Shown: in pieces, positions 57,372 through 64,000 of the stretch | Position numbering within the stretch: position 1 is the stretch's first letter | Layout of the letters: each line of letters opens with the position of its first letter | Origin: Bradyrhizobium sp. BTAi1 | Lineage (GTDB): Bacteria; Pseudomonadota; Alphaproteobacteria; Rhizobiales; Xanthobacteraceae | NCBI RefSeq assembly: GCF_000015165.1 | Contig: NC_009485.1 | Coordinates: forward strand, 7,893,501-7,957,500 | DNA: 64,000 nucleotides | Reading direction: 5' to 3' | Translations under genes and position numbers: made by a program | The notes under the pieces: generated by a model | Told to the model about the DNA's origin: nothing | Seen by the model: the letters and a program-made list of their open reading frames with translations, nothing else | The model's database searches: none

Positions 57372-57386
57372 GCGCGGCCTCACCCG

Positions 57387-58610
57387 CTAAAGCGGATCCA
57401 GAATGGCGCCGCGGCCGGGCACGGGTCCGGTGTAGCGGGCGCGCGGCCGGATCAGGCGGCCGAACTGCAGCTGCTCGCAGGCATGGGCGATCCAGCCGAC
57501 GCAGCGGGCCATCGCAAACAACGCCAGCTCGCTGCCCGCAGGCAGCCGCAGGCTGTGCACCAGCACCGCCAGCGCATAGTCGATATTGACGAACTCGCCG
57601 GTCGCCTCCGCGATCCGCTCCGGCACCTCACGAGTGAATTTGCGCGGCGCGCCGGCGCGCGTCAGCGCATCCAGCAGCGCGATCGCGCGCGGATCGCCGC
57701 GCTTGTAGACGCCGTGGCCGAAGCCCGCGAAGCGCTCGCCGAGCGCCACCCGCTCGCGGATCAGCGGTGCCACGTCGCGATCGATGAGGGTCTTCACCAG
57801 CTGCGAGGCCAGCACGCCGGCACCGCCATGCTGCGGGCCTTTGAGGGCGGCGAGACCCGCAATGACCGCATCATAGAGGCTGAGCCCCGTCGACGCCGCA
57901 CAGCGGACAGTGAAGGTCGAGGCGTTCAGCTCGTGATCGGCAAGCAGCACCAAAGTGCGGCGGATCAGGTCGGGCGCATGCTTGTGCTCGGCTGCCCAGG
58001 CCTTGGCTACCTGGATGTGAAGCGGCTCGGCGGACGGCGCGGCGTCCAGCATGGCCGCAACGACAAGGCGAAGGATGCGCGCGCCGACCAGGGCACGACC
58101 GTCGGGTGCGCGGTTGAACGCGGCAGGATCTGCTTGCGTCGCCAGCGCCAGGACGGCGATGGCCCGGTCGATCGGCGCCGCGCGGCGCGCCGCCTCGGCG
58201 ATCAGGCGCATCTCGCCGGAGATGTGGGGCATGTTGTCGGGCGCGAACGGATCGATCGCGGTGATGTCCCACAACAGGGTCGCAGCGTGTTCAAGCGAAT
58301 CGCGCTCGGCCAGATCGACGCAATTGACACCGCGGTAGATCGGACCGGCCTCGGTGATCGTCGAGACCGCGGAATCGAACACCGGCAGGTCCGCATCGAA
58401 GCTGCGGAACACCCGCGGCTCCGGAGCCGGCGCCCGCCGCTCCTTCAAGGCCCGGATGTCCTCGGCGCGATAGCGGTGGCTCCGCGAATCCAGCGACGGC
58501 TCCGAGCGCACGAGGCCGCGGCTGACATAGGCGTAGAGGGTCGCAGGCGAGATCGCGAGTTCGGCCGAGGCTTCGCGGGCCGATAGGTAAAGGCCACTGT
58601 CTTTTTTCAT
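57387..58610 (-). CDS. Citrate synthase-like protein with N-terminal MerR/excisionase-like HTH
   Basis: A 407-residue fusion. Residues about 6-60 (YLSAREASAELAISPATLYAYVSRG then RYRAEDIRAL) are a MerR/excisionase-type winged HTH. The rest is a citrate-synthase fold retaining the active-site positions: DHELNAS with His226, GPQHGGAG with His261, GFGHGVYKRGDPRA with His299 and NIDYAL with Asp344. The gene is divergent from a second citrate-synthase-like gene, and TTGATCA-type repeats lie between them, so it may autoregulate. It could be an enzyme, a metabolite sensor, or both. Confidence 0.88.
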   Translation of the reverse strand: MKKDSGLYLSAREASAELAISPATLYAYVSRGLVRSEPSLDSRSHRYRAEDIRALKERRAPAPEPRVFRSFDADLPVFDSAVSTITEAGPIYRGVNCVDLAERDSLEHAATLLWDITAIDPFAPDNMPHISGEMRLIAEAARRAAPIDRAIAVLALATQADPAAFNRAPDGRALVGARILRLVVAAMLDAAPSAEPLHIQVAKAWAAEHKHAPDLIRRTLVLLADHELNASTFTVRCAASTGLSLYDAVIAGLAALKGPQHGGAGVLASQLVKTLIDRDVAPLIRERVALGERFAGFGHGVYKRGDPRAIALLDALTRAGAPRKFTREVPERIAEATGEFVNIDYALAVLVHSLRLPAGSELALFAMARCVGWIAHACEQLQFGRLIRPRARYTGPVPGRGAILDPL

Positions 58611-58641
58611 ATTGATCAGCTTAATCAAGATTGATCAAGCT
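58611..58641. promoter_or_regulatory. TTGATCA repeat operator between divergent citrate synthase genes
   Basis: ATTGATCAGCT (58611-58621) and ATTGATCAAGCT (58630-58641) are direct repeats 19 bases apart; each core TTGATCA(A) is itself palindromic, and TAATCAA between them adds a related half-site. Placed immediately upstream of the HTH-citrate synthase start codon, they are good candidates for its own binding site. Confidence 0.55.
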
Positions 58642-58693
58642 GTCGACCGGACGGATCTTACCGGCGTGATCATTCACACAAGGAGATCCCGCC

Positions 58694-59782
58694 ATGACGA
58701 TTCAGCTCGCAAAGTCCCCTATCGGCCTTGATGGCATCCCCGCTGCCGAGACCGTGCTCAGCCATGTCGACGGTCAGCAGGGCGAGCTCATCATTGCCGG
58801 TCGCCGGGTGGCCGATCTTGCAGCCAGCGCAGGCTTCGAAGGTGTCACCGCCCGGCTGTGGAGCGCAGCGACCAAGCGCAGCGTCAGCGACGCGGAGGTC
58901 CGCGCGAGCCTCGGGCTTGCCCGCCAGCGCGCCTTTGCGCGACTTCCCGAGTTGCTGGCGGCCACCGCCGAACTGCCGATCATCGACGGCTTCCGCGCGG
59001 CCGTCGCCGCGTTGCGGCCGGAAGCAGGACTCTCCGACGAGGCGACGATCGTCGGCGCCTGCCCGGTCATCGCCGGCGCGCTCGTCCAGCGCGCACTGGG
59101 ATCACAGCCGATCGCTCCCGACCCCACCGCGACCCACGCCGCGGACACCCTGCGCATGGTACGCGGCGGCACCCCGGAGGCTGGCGAGGTCACCGCGCTC
59201 GATACCTATCTGGTCACGGTCAGCGATCACGGCATGAACGCGTCGACCTTTGCCGCACGCGTGATCGCCTCGACCCAGGCCGATCTGTTCGCCTCGGTCA
59301 CCGCCGGCTATTGCGCGCTCACCGGCCCGCTGCATGGCGGCGCGCCGGAGCCTGTGCTGGAGATGCTGAATGCGATCGGCACCCGCGACAACATCAAGCC
59401 GTGGGTCGATGCGGCGCTCGGGCGTGGCGAGCGGCTGATGGGGTTTGGCCACCGCATCTATCGGGTGCGCGACCCCCGCGCGGACGTCTTGAAGGCAGCG
59501 ATCGCGCGGCTGGCCGGCAGTGGCGCCGATCTGCCGTTCGCGAGCGAGGTCGAGGCCTATATCCGCGCCGCGCTGCGGCAGAAAAATCCCGAGCGCGTGC
59601 TCGATACCAATGTCGAGTTCTTCACCGCCATCCTGCTCGATGCGCTGAAGATTCCGCGCCAGGCGTTCACCCCGATCTTCGCCGTGGCGCGCGTTGCCGG
59701 CTGGACCGCACATGCCCGCGAGCAACAGCGGACGGGACGACTGATCCGGCCAAGTTCGGCCTATATCGGGCCGAAGCCCTGA
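58694..59782 (+). CDS. Citrate synthase/2-methylcitrate synthase-like protein
   Basis: A 362-residue citrate-synthase-fold protein. SDHGMNASTF, GPLHGGAPEPV (His214) and MGFGHRIYRVRDPRA (His253) retain the catalytic histidines, but the position of the catalytic Asp is Glu308 (DTNVEFF). The family branch with Glu here exists and its activity is debated. AGGAG lies upstream of the ATG. Acyl-CoA plus oxaloacetate condensation is likely but the acyl group is unknown. Confidence 0.9.
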   Translation: MTIQLAKSPIGLDGIPAAETVLSHVDGQQGELIIAGRRVADLAASAGFEGVTARLWSAATKRSVSDAEVRASLGLARQRAFARLPELLAATAELPIIDGFRAAVAALRPEAGLSDEATIVGACPVIAGALVQRALGSQPIAPDPTATHAADTLRMVRGGTPEAGEVTALDTYLVTVSDHGMNASTFAARVIASTQADLFASVTAGYCALTGPLHGGAPEPVLEMLNAIGTRDNIKPWVDAALGRGERLMGFGHRIYRVRDPRADVLKAAIARLAGSGADLPFASEVEAYIRAALRQKNPERVLDTNVEFFTAILLDALKIPRQAFTPIFAVARVAGWTAHAREQQRTGRLIRPSSAYIGPKP

Positions 59783-59797
59783 CCCCGTCGCATGAAC

Positions 59798-59827
59798 GAC
59801 GCGGCAGCGTGACCCCGCTGCCGCGTC
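59798..59827. terminator. Bidirectional terminator-like hairpin
   Basis: GACGCGGCAGCG (59798-59809) and CGCTGCCGCGTC (59816-59827) form a perfect 12-bp stem with a 6-base loop between two convergent genes. The T-tract is weak, and the right arm overlaps the stop codon of the J-domain gene. Confidence 0.6.
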
Positions 59828-60467
59828 AGCCCTTCACCACGGTCTTGAGGTAATTATAGGCCTTGATGATCTCGATCAGGCGATCCTCGGTGGAGCGATC
59901 GCCGCCATTGGCGTCGGGGTGGTGCTGCTTCACCAGCGCCTTGTACTTGACCTTGACGTCCTCGAGCGTGGCATCGGGGCCGAGGCCCATCACCTGCAGC
60001 GCCTTGCGCTCGGCGTTGAAGACCTTGCGCGTCTCCGCCTTGGGCGCCGCCTGCGGATTGGGCCGCCAGCTGCCGCGGCCGTTGATTTCGGCGAACACGC
60101 TGAACGGATCCGACGCATCGCCGAGATCGGCCTCGGGGCTGCCGGTGCCGCGCTTGGCCGAGGTATTCGCGCCCATCTTCCAGGTCGGGCGATGTCCGGT
60201 CAGCGCATCCTTCTGATAACGCGCGACCGCCTCGGCGTTCATGCCTGAGAAGAAATTATAGGATTGGTTGTACTCGCGCACGTGGTCGAGACAGAAGTGC
60301 CAATACTCGCGCGCGTTCTCGCGCCCCTTCGGCGCGCGATGCGAGCCTCGGTTCGTGCAGTCCGGCCATTGGCACGGCTGAGCCTCCTCGCGCACCGGCT
60401 GCCGCGCAGCCTGCTTTTTGGGCTTGATGCGGATGGAGTCGAAGAATTTGTTTGAATCGATCGGCAT
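59826..60467 (-). CDS. J-domain protein with N-terminal Cys/His site
   Basis: A 213-residue DnaJ-like co-chaperone with the J domain at the C-terminus (LGPDATLEDVKVKYKALVKQHHPDANGG, where HPD is visible, then AYNYLK). The N-terminal region has CQWPDC and, later, HFCLDHVREYN, a C-x4-C...C-x2-H arrangement that may bind zinc. Conserved in alphaproteobacteria next to bolA and cobS. It stimulates DnaK ATPase by family inference. Confidence 0.9.
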   Translation of the reverse strand: MPIDSNKFFDSIRIKPKKQAARQPVREEAQPCQWPDCTNRGSHRAPKGRENAREYWHFCLDHVREYNQSYNFFSGMNAEAVARYQKDALTGHRPTWKMGANTSAKRGTGSPEADLGDASDPFSVFAEINGRGSWRPNPQAAPKAETRKVFNAERKALQVMGLGPDATLEDVKVKYKALVKQHHPDANGGDRSTEDRLIEIIKAYNYLKTVVKG

Positions 60468-60577
60468 GGCGGACTTTGACTACGCAACGCGAAAAGCTTC
60501 AAGTCTTGACATTGCGAATACCTCAGGCGGGGACCGCCGATTGACGAAAAATAATTTGATGCGTATTTCCAGAGACC

Positions 60578-60847
60578 ATGCGGACCCAAGATGCTATCAT
60601 CGAAAAGTTGCGCGAAGCTTTCTCGCCGGAAAGCCTCGATGTGCAGGACGAATCACATCTGCATGCAGGCCACATGGGACACCGGCCGAGCGGTGAAACC
60701 CATTTCCGCGTGTATATTGTGTCGCAGGCCTTTGCCGGCAAGAGCCGGGTCGATCGCCACCGCCTGATCAACGCCGCATTGGCGGCGGAACTTGCCGGCT
60801 CGGTGCATGCGCTGGCGCTGCATGCGAAGGCACCCGGCGAAGCCTGA
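60578..60847 (+). CDS. BolA family protein
   Basis: An 89-residue BolA protein: DAIIEKLREAFSPESLDVQDESHLH and GETHFRVYIVSQAFAGKSRVDRHRLI are the class signature, with the conserved His residues. It is divergent from the J-domain gene. BolA proteins partner monothiol glutaredoxins in iron-sulfur cluster handling. Confidence 0.94.
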   Translation: MRTQDAIIEKLREAFSPESLDVQDESHLHAGHMGHRPSGETHFRVYIVSQAFAGKSRVDRHRLINAALAAELAGSVHALALHAKAPGEA

Positions 60848-60910
60848 CATCAGAACGCTGACACCAGAAGCCTGGCAACAAATCCCAGATACCGGCGCGC
60901 GCGACCATGA

Positions 60911-62215
60911 TTAGAACGCCGTGCCGGCACGGCGCGGCCGCGTCTCCTCTGTCTCGCCGCGCGGCACCGGCACGATGCGCAGCGCGGTGATGCGATTGCG
61001 TTCCCGGCGCAGCACGCGAAAGCGGAAGCCGTGGAAGGTGAAGCTCTGGCCGCGCTCGGGGATCGAGCGCGCCTCGTGAATCACGAGACCGGCCACCGTC
61101 GTCGCTTCTTCATCCGGCAGCGTCCAATCCATCGCGCGATTGAGATCGCGGATCGGCACGGATCCGTCGACGACGACCGATCCATCCGGCTGCACGCGCA
61201 CGCCGGCGACCTGCACGTCCTGCTCGTCGGAGATGTCGCCGACGATCTCTTCGAGAATATCCTCGAGCGTGACGATACCTTCGACCTCACCATACTCGTC
61301 GACGACCAGCGCGAAATGCGTCTTGCGCCGGCGGAACGCTTTCAACTGTTCCGACACCGAACGCATCTCGGGAACGAACCAGGGCGGCAGCGCCAGCGAC
61401 GCGACATCGATATGCGACACATCGCCCTCGGCTGAGCGGATCGCGCGCAACAGATCCTTCGCATGCAGCACGCCGATGATGTTTTCCGGCGTGCCGCGCC
61501 ACAGCGGGATACGCGTATATTCGGACGCCAGCACCTCGCGCACCAGTTCCTCCTGCGGCAGGTCCGCATTCACCATCACCATCTCGGTGCGGTGAACCAT
61601 CACATCGGACACCTGCAATTCGCGCAGGTCGAGCAGACCGCCGAGCATGTCCCGGTCCTGCTTCTCGACCTTGCCCTCGTGGTGCAACAGGTCGACGGCG
61701 CCGCGCAGGCGCTCGGTCGGCGACAGGATCGGCTGGTTGGCACCGACCTTGAAGCCGATCAGCCGCATCAGGACGCGCACGATCGCCTCGATGACGGCGA
61801 GCACCGGACCGAGCACGATCACGGTCGCGCGCATCGGCCGGGCCACCGCGAGCGAGACGCGATCCGGCGCGTTGATGGCGATCGTCTTCGGCAGCACCTC
61901 GGCGAAGATCACGACCAAGGCGGTCATCACACCCGTGGCATAGAGCACGCCGACCTCGCCGAACCAGGCGGTAAAGATGCCCGTCGCCAGCGCCGAGGCG
62001 GCGATATTGGCGATGTTGTTGCCGAGCAGCAGCGCGCCGATCAGCCGCTCGCGCATGTCGAACAGGCTCGAGACCACGTCGGCGTCGCGATTGCCCTGTT
62101 TCGACAGCCGCAGCATCGAGGCGCGGGAGGCGCCGGTCAGGGCGGTCTCGCTCAGCGCGAAAAAGGCGGAGGCGCCGAGACAGACGAGAACGATGGTGAG
62201 TGTGATCCAGTCCAT
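60911..62215 (-). CDS. CNNM/CorC-type hemolysin family membrane protein
   Basis: A 434-residue protein with an N-terminal DUF21/CNNM transmembrane domain (ITLTIVLVCLGASAFFALSE, LLGNNIANIAASALATG, TALVVIFAEVLPKTIAIN), a CBS pair at about 200-320 (VMVHRTEMVMVNAD, RIPLWRGTPENIIGVLHAKD, ALVVDEYGEVEGIVTLEDILEE) and a C-terminal CorC/HlyC transporter-associated domain. Such proteins handle Mg or other divalent cations. GAGGGTGA lies 10 bases upstream of the ATG at 62215; an upstream in-frame start at 62269 would add 18 residues. Confidence 0.93.
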   Translation of the reverse strand: MDWITLTIVLVCLGASAFFALSETALTGASRASMLRLSKQGNRDADVVSSLFDMRERLIGALLLGNNIANIAASALATGIFTAWFGEVGVLYATGVMTALVVIFAEVLPKTIAINAPDRVSLAVARPMRATVIVLGPVLAVIEAIVRVLMRLIGFKVGANQPILSPTERLRGAVDLLHHEGKVEKQDRDMLGGLLDLRELQVSDVMVHRTEMVMVNADLPQEELVREVLASEYTRIPLWRGTPENIIGVLHAKDLLRAIRSAEGDVSHIDVASLALPPWFVPEMRSVSEQLKAFRRRKTHFALVVDEYGEVEGIVTLEDILEEIVGDISDEQDVQVAGVRVQPDGSVVVDGSVPIRDLNRAMDWTLPDEEATTVAGLVIHEARSIPERGQSFTFHGFRFRVLRRERNRITALRIVPVPRGETEETRPRRAGTAF

Positions 62216-62290
62216 GACGCCGATGTCACCCTCGATGAAAGCTGCCGATGATGCGCCGCCACTGCTCAACGCGGCGTAAAGCGCACAAGA

Positions 62291-63439
62291 TCAGCCGCGA
62301 CGGTGCAATTTGGCCTGCAGGAAGTCGCGGACGCGCGCCGGATCGACGTCCTTGGCAATGACCGCGCGGCCGATCGCCTCCATCAGGATGAAGGTGAGCT
62401 TGCCGCGCTTGACCTTCTTGTCCTGCGCCATCAAGGCCAAAAGCCGGTCGGCGTCGCCGATCCCCTCCTGGGCGAAGCCGGCGATATCCTGCAAATGGGT
62501 CGGCAGGCCGACCGCGGCAAGGTGACGCTCGATCCGCGTGACATCGTCCGGCGGCAGCATGCCGAGCTCGGCCGAGAACTGCGCCGCCAGCACCATGCCG
62601 ACCGCGACGCCCTCGCCATGGAACAAGCGATCGGAGAAGCCGGTGATCGCCTCCAGGGCATGACCGAAAGTATGGCCGAGATTGAGCAGCGCGCGGTCGC
62701 CGGTCTCGCGCTCGTCGCGGGCGACGATCGCCGCCTTGGCGCGACAAGAGGTGGCGACGGCATGTTCGCGTGCCGCACCGCCCGTGACGATGTCAGCGTG
62801 GTTGGCCTCCAGCCAGGTGAAGAAGCCGGCGTCGCCGAGCAGGCCGTATTTGGCGACCTCGGCATAGCCGGCGCGGAACTGGCGCGGCGACAGCGTGTCG
62901 AGCACGGCGGTGTCGGCGATCACCAGCACCGGCTGGTGGAAGGCGCCGAGCAGGTTCTTGCCCTGCGGCGAGTTGATGCCGGTCTTGCCGCCGACCGAGG
63001 AATCGACCTGTGCCAGCAGCGAGGTCGGCACCTGCACGAAGTTGACGCCGCGGCGCAGGATGGCCGCCGCGAAGCCGGCGAGATCGCCGACCACGCCGCC
63101 GCCGAGCGCGATGACGAGATCGTTGCGCTCGATCTTCGCTGCGATCAGCGCCTCGCTGACCTTTTCCAGGCCGGCATAGGTCTTGGAGCCCTCGCCCTCC
63201 TCGACGACGATGGTCGAAGACGGAATGCCCGCCTCCGCCAGGATCGCCTCGGTCGGCTTCAGCCAGTGTGCGGCCACGGTCCGATCGGTGACGATCGCTG
63301 TCCGCACGCCCGGACGCAGCGCCGCGATGCGCTGACCGAGCGAGGCCAGCACGCCGCGGCCGATGACGATGTCATAGGCACGCTCACCCAGCGCGACGTC
63401 GACGATGATCGGATCGAAAGTCTTCAGGGGGGCAGTCAT
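62291..63439 (-). CDS. aroB: 3-dehydroquinate synthase
   Basis: A 382-residue shikimate-pathway enzyme that converts DAHP to 3-dehydroquinate. VALGGGVVGDLAGFAAAILRRG is the NAD-binding loop, FVQVPTSLLAQVDSSVGGKTGIN carries the substrate lysines, and LNLGHTFGHALE the zinc-ligand His pair. The ATG at 63439 overlaps the aroK stop (ATGA), so the two genes are translationally coupled. The C-terminus is standard. Confidence 0.97.
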   Translation of the reverse strand: MTAPLKTFDPIIVDVALGERAYDIVIGRGVLASLGQRIAALRPGVRTAIVTDRTVAAHWLKPTEAILAEAGIPSSTIVVEEGEGSKTYAGLEKVSEALIAAKIERNDLVIALGGGVVGDLAGFAAAILRRGVNFVQVPTSLLAQVDSSVGGKTGINSPQGKNLLGAFHQPVLVIADTAVLDTLSPRQFRAGYAEVAKYGLLGDAGFFTWLEANHADIVTGGAAREHAVATSCRAKAAIVARDERETGDRALLNLGHTFGHALEAITGFSDRLFHGEGVAVGMVLAAQFSAELGMLPPDDVTRIERHLAAVGLPTHLQDIAGFAQEGIGDADRLLALMAQDKKVKRGKLTFILMEAIGRAVIAKDVDPARVRDFLQAKLHRRG

Positions 63440-64000
63440 CGGAGCGCGCTCATCGCCTGCATGGAATCGGTCTGCATGGAATCCGCCTGAACCGGATCCG
63501 CCTGGACGGGATCGGTCTGGCCCGGATCGGATTGCGGCGTGGCAGGCTGGACCTCGGCCTCCGGCGCGGGCAACAGCAACGCCTGCAGCGCTTCGATGCA
63601 ATCCTCGACCACACGGTCGTGCGGCACGTCGCGCGAGCAGATCGTGAGGTCGGCGAGCTGGTAGACCGGCTCGCGTTCGCTCAAGAGCCGCGCGACCGTG
63701 CCTTCAGGATCGGCGGTCTGCAGCAGCGGCCGATCGGCCCGCCGGCGAACCCGGCGCATGATCACGTCGGCATCGGCCTTCAGCCAGATCGAGACCGCCT
63801 TCTCGTGGATGCGGCGGCGCGTCTCCTCGCGCATGAAGGCCCCGCCGCCGGTCGCCAGCACCGCCGGACCATTCTCCAGCAGGCGGGCGATCACGCGGGC
63901 CTCGCCATTCCGGAAATAGTCCTCGCCGCGGGATTCGAAGATCTCCGGGATTGTCATGTCGGCCGCCGTCTCGATCTCGGTATCCGCATCGACGAAGGGC
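63436..64000 (-). CDS. aroK: Shikimate kinase, N-terminus off window, repetitive C-terminal tail
   Basis: The open frame runs off the right edge. Visible parts are FVDADTEIE just before IPEIFESRGEDYFR, LATGGGAFMREETRR (substrate-binding glycine loop) and RRADRPLLQ (lid), all typical of shikimate kinase; the Walker A lies outside. The last 35-40 residues are an unusual tail of pentapeptide-like repeats (D-P/S-V/M-Q-A/T: DPVQADPVQADSMQTDSMQ). Phosphorylates shikimate to shikimate 3-phosphate, upstream of aroB in the same operon. Confidence 0.94.
   Translation of the reverse strand, partial: PFVDADTEIETAADMTIPEIFESRGEDYFRNGEARVIARLLENGPAVLATGGGAFMREETRRRIHEKAVSIWLKADADVIMRRVRRRADRPLLQTADPEGTVARLLSEREPVYQLADLTICSRDVPHDRVVEDCIEALQALLLPAPEAEVQPATPQSDPGQTDPVQADPVQADSMQTDSMQAMSALR

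Overview
This GC-rich (roughly 65%) window looks like the chromosome of an alphaproteobacterium of the order Hyphomicrobiales, most likely the Bradyrhizobium/Rhodopseudomonas lineage. The inference rests on gene families and neighbourhoods: the Suv3-like helicase / S4 protein / 7Fe ferredoxin / CarD group, aerobic cobaltochelatase cobS-cobT, a J-domain protein divergent from BolA, a TPR protein with a glycosyltransferase-9-like C-terminus, and short palindromic intergenic repeats. No rRNA, CRISPR array, intact insertion sequence or complete prophage was seen. Genes are densely packed on both strands, and most long antisense reading frames are GC-driven shadows.

Layout. 1-6 kb: truncated MetX-like hydrolase, LLM flavin monooxygenase, TPR/glycosyltransferase protein, membrane protein. 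6-10.5 kb: a gene-poor stretch holding a tRNA 3'-end-like fragment, then a large autotransporter whose passenger carries an acid-phosphatase (PAP2) signature. 10.5-16 kb: flavin reductase-like protein, tRNA-Arg(CCU), secreted alpha/beta hydrolase, a split spermidine-synthase-like pair and an M28 peptidase. 16-22 kb: a membrane-anchored CrtI-like oxidoreductase with a likely repressor-controlled promoter, a small secreted protein whose stop codon lies in a 13-bp tandem repeat, a TadG-like VWA pilus protein, YidB-like and GlsB-like proteins. 22-29.4 kb: acyl-CoA catabolism island (SDR, two-subunit acyl-CoA dehydrogenase, two enoyl-CoA hydratases, VOC protein, ABC substrate-binding protein).

29.5-43.7 kb: nuclease-like protein and M48 lipoprotein with a LysM-like tail; carD, fdxA, S4 protein and helicase; DUF3108 protein; rpmB; DUF2235 hydrolase; small proteins, cold-shock protein and rpsU. 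43.7-48.8 kb: complete peptide-type ABC importer operon. 49-53.3 kb: membrane protein, second LLM enzyme, old yellow enzyme, esterase/phytase-like protein. 53.4-60.9 kb: cobT, cobS, DedA protein, two divergent citrate-synthase-like genes (one fused to a DNA-binding domain), J-domain protein and BolA. 60.9-64 kb: CNNM/CorC protein, then aroB and aroK (aroK runs off the window).

The most notable items are the phosphatase autotransporter, the HTH-citrate synthase facing a second citrate synthase with an Asp-to-Glu change, the membrane/CrtI fusion with paired operators around its promoter, the 13-bp tandem repeat, and the exported-looking spermidine-synthase-like protein paired with a separate membrane half. 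No wholly new system could be established from sequence reading alone.
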